This document shows, piece after piece, positions 61,686 through 64,000 of a stretch of DNA of 64,000 bases; positions within the stretch are counted from its first letter, which is position 1, and each line of letters begins with the position of its first letter. The position numbers and the translations under genes were made by a program. This DNA comes from Aricia agestis (taxonomy: Eukaryota > Arthropoda > Insecta > Lepidoptera > Lycaenidae), in NCBI RefSeq assembly GCF_905147365.1, contig NC_056420.1:5466001-5530000 (forward strand), given 5' to 3'. Under the pieces are notes generated by a model. The model was not told the DNA's origin. It saw only the letters and a program-made list of their open reading frames with translations, and made no database searches.

Positions 61686-61975
61686 TGCTTTCACGCCAAA
61701 ACTACTGAACCGATTGCAATGAAATTTTGTATACAGTTATTCTAGAGTCTGAGAAAGGACATAGGCTACATTTTGATGTGGGAAAATATCTTATTTCCAT
61801 GAAAATTTCGATGAAAATGAATTCGCATTGCGCGTGGCCAGCGCTCATCCCGGGGGTCCTGGGTTCGAGTCCCGCAGGCGGAACAAAAAGTTTTCAATGT
61901 TCCTGGGTCTTGGATGTGTATTAAAATAAAATTTCAAAAATCTTAAACATATTTTATGTATAATATTATAAAAAA
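61606..61975 (+). repeat. TCTG repeat element with embedded tRNA-like SINE piece, copy 1
   Basis: 'tccatactaatattataaat' and 'gcgaaagtatctctg' then (tctg) about 12 times (61639-61684), 'ttcacgccaaaactactgaa', and 'gaattcgcattgcgcgtggc'. An embedded SINE 3' head follows with 'cctgggttcgagtcccgcag' (box B), then 'tcaaaaatcttaaacatatt'. Copy 2 is at 62216-62560. Confidence 0.75.
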
Positions 61976-62215
61976 TCCAGAAATATATCGATAGAATGAA
62001 CATTTTAGTTCTAATACGATTCAACAGATGGCGTTTTATTTTTTACTTTATTGTAACATAGAACTAATCATACTTATTAGTTAGTATGTTTTTGTTTATA
62101 GTTTTTAATACGTTAGAATATTATGTTTAATAATATTATCACTTGGTATAATAATAATCAATCTATCTTATCTTATGTAGAACTCCTACTGCATTTCTAA
62201 TCCATACTATCCATA

Positions 62216-62551
62216 CTATCCATACTAATATTATAAATGCGAAAGTATCTCTGTCTGTCTGTCTGTCTGTCTTGCTTTCACGCCAAAACTACTGAAACGA
62301 TTGCAATGAAATTTTGTATACAGTTATTCTAGAGTCTGAGAAAGGACATAGGCTACATTTTGATGTGGGAAAATATCTTATTTCCATGAAAATATCGATG
62401 AAAATGAATTCGCATTGCGCGTGGCCAGCGCTCATCCCGGGGGTCCTGGGTTCGAGTCCCGCAGGCGGAACAAAAAGTTTTCAATGTTCCTGAGTCTTGG
62501 ATGTGTATTAAAATAAAATTTCAAAAATCTTAAACATATTTTATGTATAAT
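62216..62551 (+). repeat. TCTG repeat element with embedded tRNA-like SINE piece, copy 2
   Basis: Near-identical to 61606-61975, with a shorter tctg run (62251-62272) and the same SINE piece at the same position. It is therefore a duplicate of the whole block, not a second pair of insertions. Confidence 0.75.
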
Positions 62552-63422
62552 ACTAGCTGTTGCCCGCGACTTCGTCCGCGTGGACTTTAGTTTATAGCGC
62601 GCGGTGTCAACAAAATTTGTGTCAAATTTAAAAACTTTTTAAAACCCTGGTAAGTGCTTCCGGTGTAGCGCGGCCCTTATTTAATCAAAATACCCAAAAA
62701 CAGCTATGCAGTGTGCACATAATCTATACTAATATTATAAATGCGAAAGTATCTCTGTCTGTCTGTCTGTCTGTCAGTCTCGCTTTCACGCCAAACGCCA
62801 AAAGTATCTCTGTCTGTCTGTCTGTCAGTCTGTCTGTCAGTCTCGCTTTCACGCCAAACGCCAAAACTTCCGAACCGATTGTAATGAAATTTTGTATACA
62901 GATAGTCTAAAGCCTGAGAAAGGACATAGGCTACTTTTTTACTGGAAAAAAGGGTTGTAAGGGGGTGAAAATGCGTAAATTTGTTCAAATTAAGTTAGTT
63001 CCAACAATTCATAATAGATGGCGCCGTGCGTCTTCTACATCGCGCTGACGCTTGCTCAAAAGTCTTTCTATAAGACGTGGTATCATCTTTTTAAGTTTCG
63101 ATTTTTTGCGATTGTTATATCTATTCTACGGTATTAAATAACTCAGTACTTTATCTGTGCAGTGACGTAACCTTAAATCTATCAATGATAAATAGTTTAT
63201 GGGTAAAGTTGTGTAATTGGAGGGCTAAATAAGCTTTAAAATTTGGCATAAAATATAAAGTTTAATATAAAAAAATGAAATACTTATTGTGTGCACACTG
63301 CACAGCTGTATTGATTTAAGGGGTACCAGGGTTTTTTTATAAAAGCTTTTGACACCAATTTTGTTGACATCGCGCGCTATAAACTGAAGTCCACGCGGAC
63401 GAAGTCGCGGGCAACAGCTAGT
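62552..63422. mobile_element. Element with long inverted ends (actagctgttgcccgcgac)
   Basis: The left end 'actagctgttgcccgcgact' continues through 'cgtggactttagtttatagc' and 'gtgtcaacaaaatttgtgtc' to about 62715. The right end (63285-63422) is its inverse ('acaccaattttgttgacatc', 'gctataaactgaagtccacg', 'gtcgcgggcaacagctagt'). The middle holds another TCTG repeat fragment (62725-62940) and non-coding DNA. It is either a foldback element or two facing copies of a retroelement fragment. Confidence 0.5.
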
Positions 63423-64000
63423 AGATATATAAGACAATCCTACATGAATAAATTACAATGTTTTAAGAATCCTGTGGTACTTGGATGACAGTATCATCAG
63501 CGCTGAAAGAGAATCCTTTTTTTTACTTTTGTATGGGTAAACTCCTGAAACTCGGGCGCTTACCCATACAAATCACAATGAAATGTATTCTTAGTGCTGC
63601 CACTTTCACAGTGAACTCTATATGAGGGACACATACAAACCTTAATGTTTTATTACTTAGTTTTGTTACACCTTGTAGAATCAAAATCATCAAAATGTAT
63701 GGAATTGTCATAACAGGAGTAGAATGTCGACTTTAATATTATCGAATGTACATAATATGTCGCAGTCGACTGGTTAAAAAAGCCGTGCAATTAAACAACT
63801 AGCCCTTTGACTGAACAGTGAACAACACCATTCAATCACACGGCTGTACGTCGTTTAGCCGACTTGTTGGCTGCAACGTTCAACACTACAGCTAGATGAC
63901 GCTTAGCCAACTGGTTAAATGGTAAATTAAGTAAGGTGACCATTAGTTTAGTGCTATTATTACACAAGCTTAATCATAACAAGCAGATTAATTGTATTCT
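63423..64000. other. Intergenic DNA at the right edge
   Basis: No gene is supported. Around 63768-63920 the phrases 'cgactggttaaa', 'cgtcgtttagccgacttgtt' and 'gacgcttagccaactggtta' suggest a decayed inverted repeat. Confidence 0.4.

Overview
The window looks like nuclear DNA from a moth or butterfly (Lepidoptera). It is AT-rich and intron-rich, crowded with short nested transposable elements, and carries several repeat families I know as widespread in Lepidoptera: a GC-rich SINE-like element with an A-rich tail, tRNA-headed SINEs, TCTG-bearing elements, and 'cccgcgacttcgtccgcg' fragments. Nothing looks bacterial. No searches were run, so all family names rest on motifs read by eye.

Two complete protein-coding genes anchor the window. 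Both are on the + strand and encode secreted neutral lipases of the pancreatic lipase / phospholipase A1-like family. Lipase 1 has 8 exons (20065-33909, 326 aa). Lipase 2 has 6 exons (48821-56285, 323 aa). Both splice into open frames with a signal peptide, a GFSLGAH nucleophile elbow, a GLDPAG acid motif and a C-x4-C-x-H-x-R-A-W histidine motif. Five intron positions and phases are shared. Lipase 1 has two more introns, and most of its length is transposon-filled intron. They are a paralogous pair about 15 kb apart. A terminal exon of an unrecognised gene lies at 1028-1560, and an intact tRNA-Gln (CTG) lies at 12250-12321 on the - strand.

Region by region: 1-12 kb holds the orphan exon, foldback elements, a 485-bp tandem duplication and repeat fragments. 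12-17.4 kb holds the tRNA and a nested structure: an endogenous RNA-virus helicase copy with poly(A) tract and 19-bp target-site duplication, sitting inside the terminal repeat of a foldback element. 17.4-20 kb holds an internally deleted non-LTR retrotransposon split by a hAT remnant. 20-34 kb is lipase 1, with MITEs, a tRNA-headed SINE and a nearly open CR1/Jockey-type LINE in its introns. 34-48.5 kb is intergenic: a tandem array of palindromic elements, a SINE split by another repeat, a LINE 3' end, a 74-bp minisatellite interrupted by a MITE, and tandem composite repeats. 48.8-56.35 kb is lipase 2, with a perfect 107-bp-arm palindrome in intron 1 and a duplicated splice acceptor before exon 3. 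56.5-64 kb holds an unclassified DNA element with a 4-bp target duplication, a decayed LINE, a hAT-type MITE and duplicated TCTG-bearing repeats.

The strongest unusual findings are the retrotransposed viral helicase and its nested context, the perfect intronic palindrome, the minisatellite/MITE nest, the tandem palindromic array and the duplicated splice acceptor. I see no multi-gene novel system; the interest is in genome-parasite biology and in how the two lipase genes diverged.
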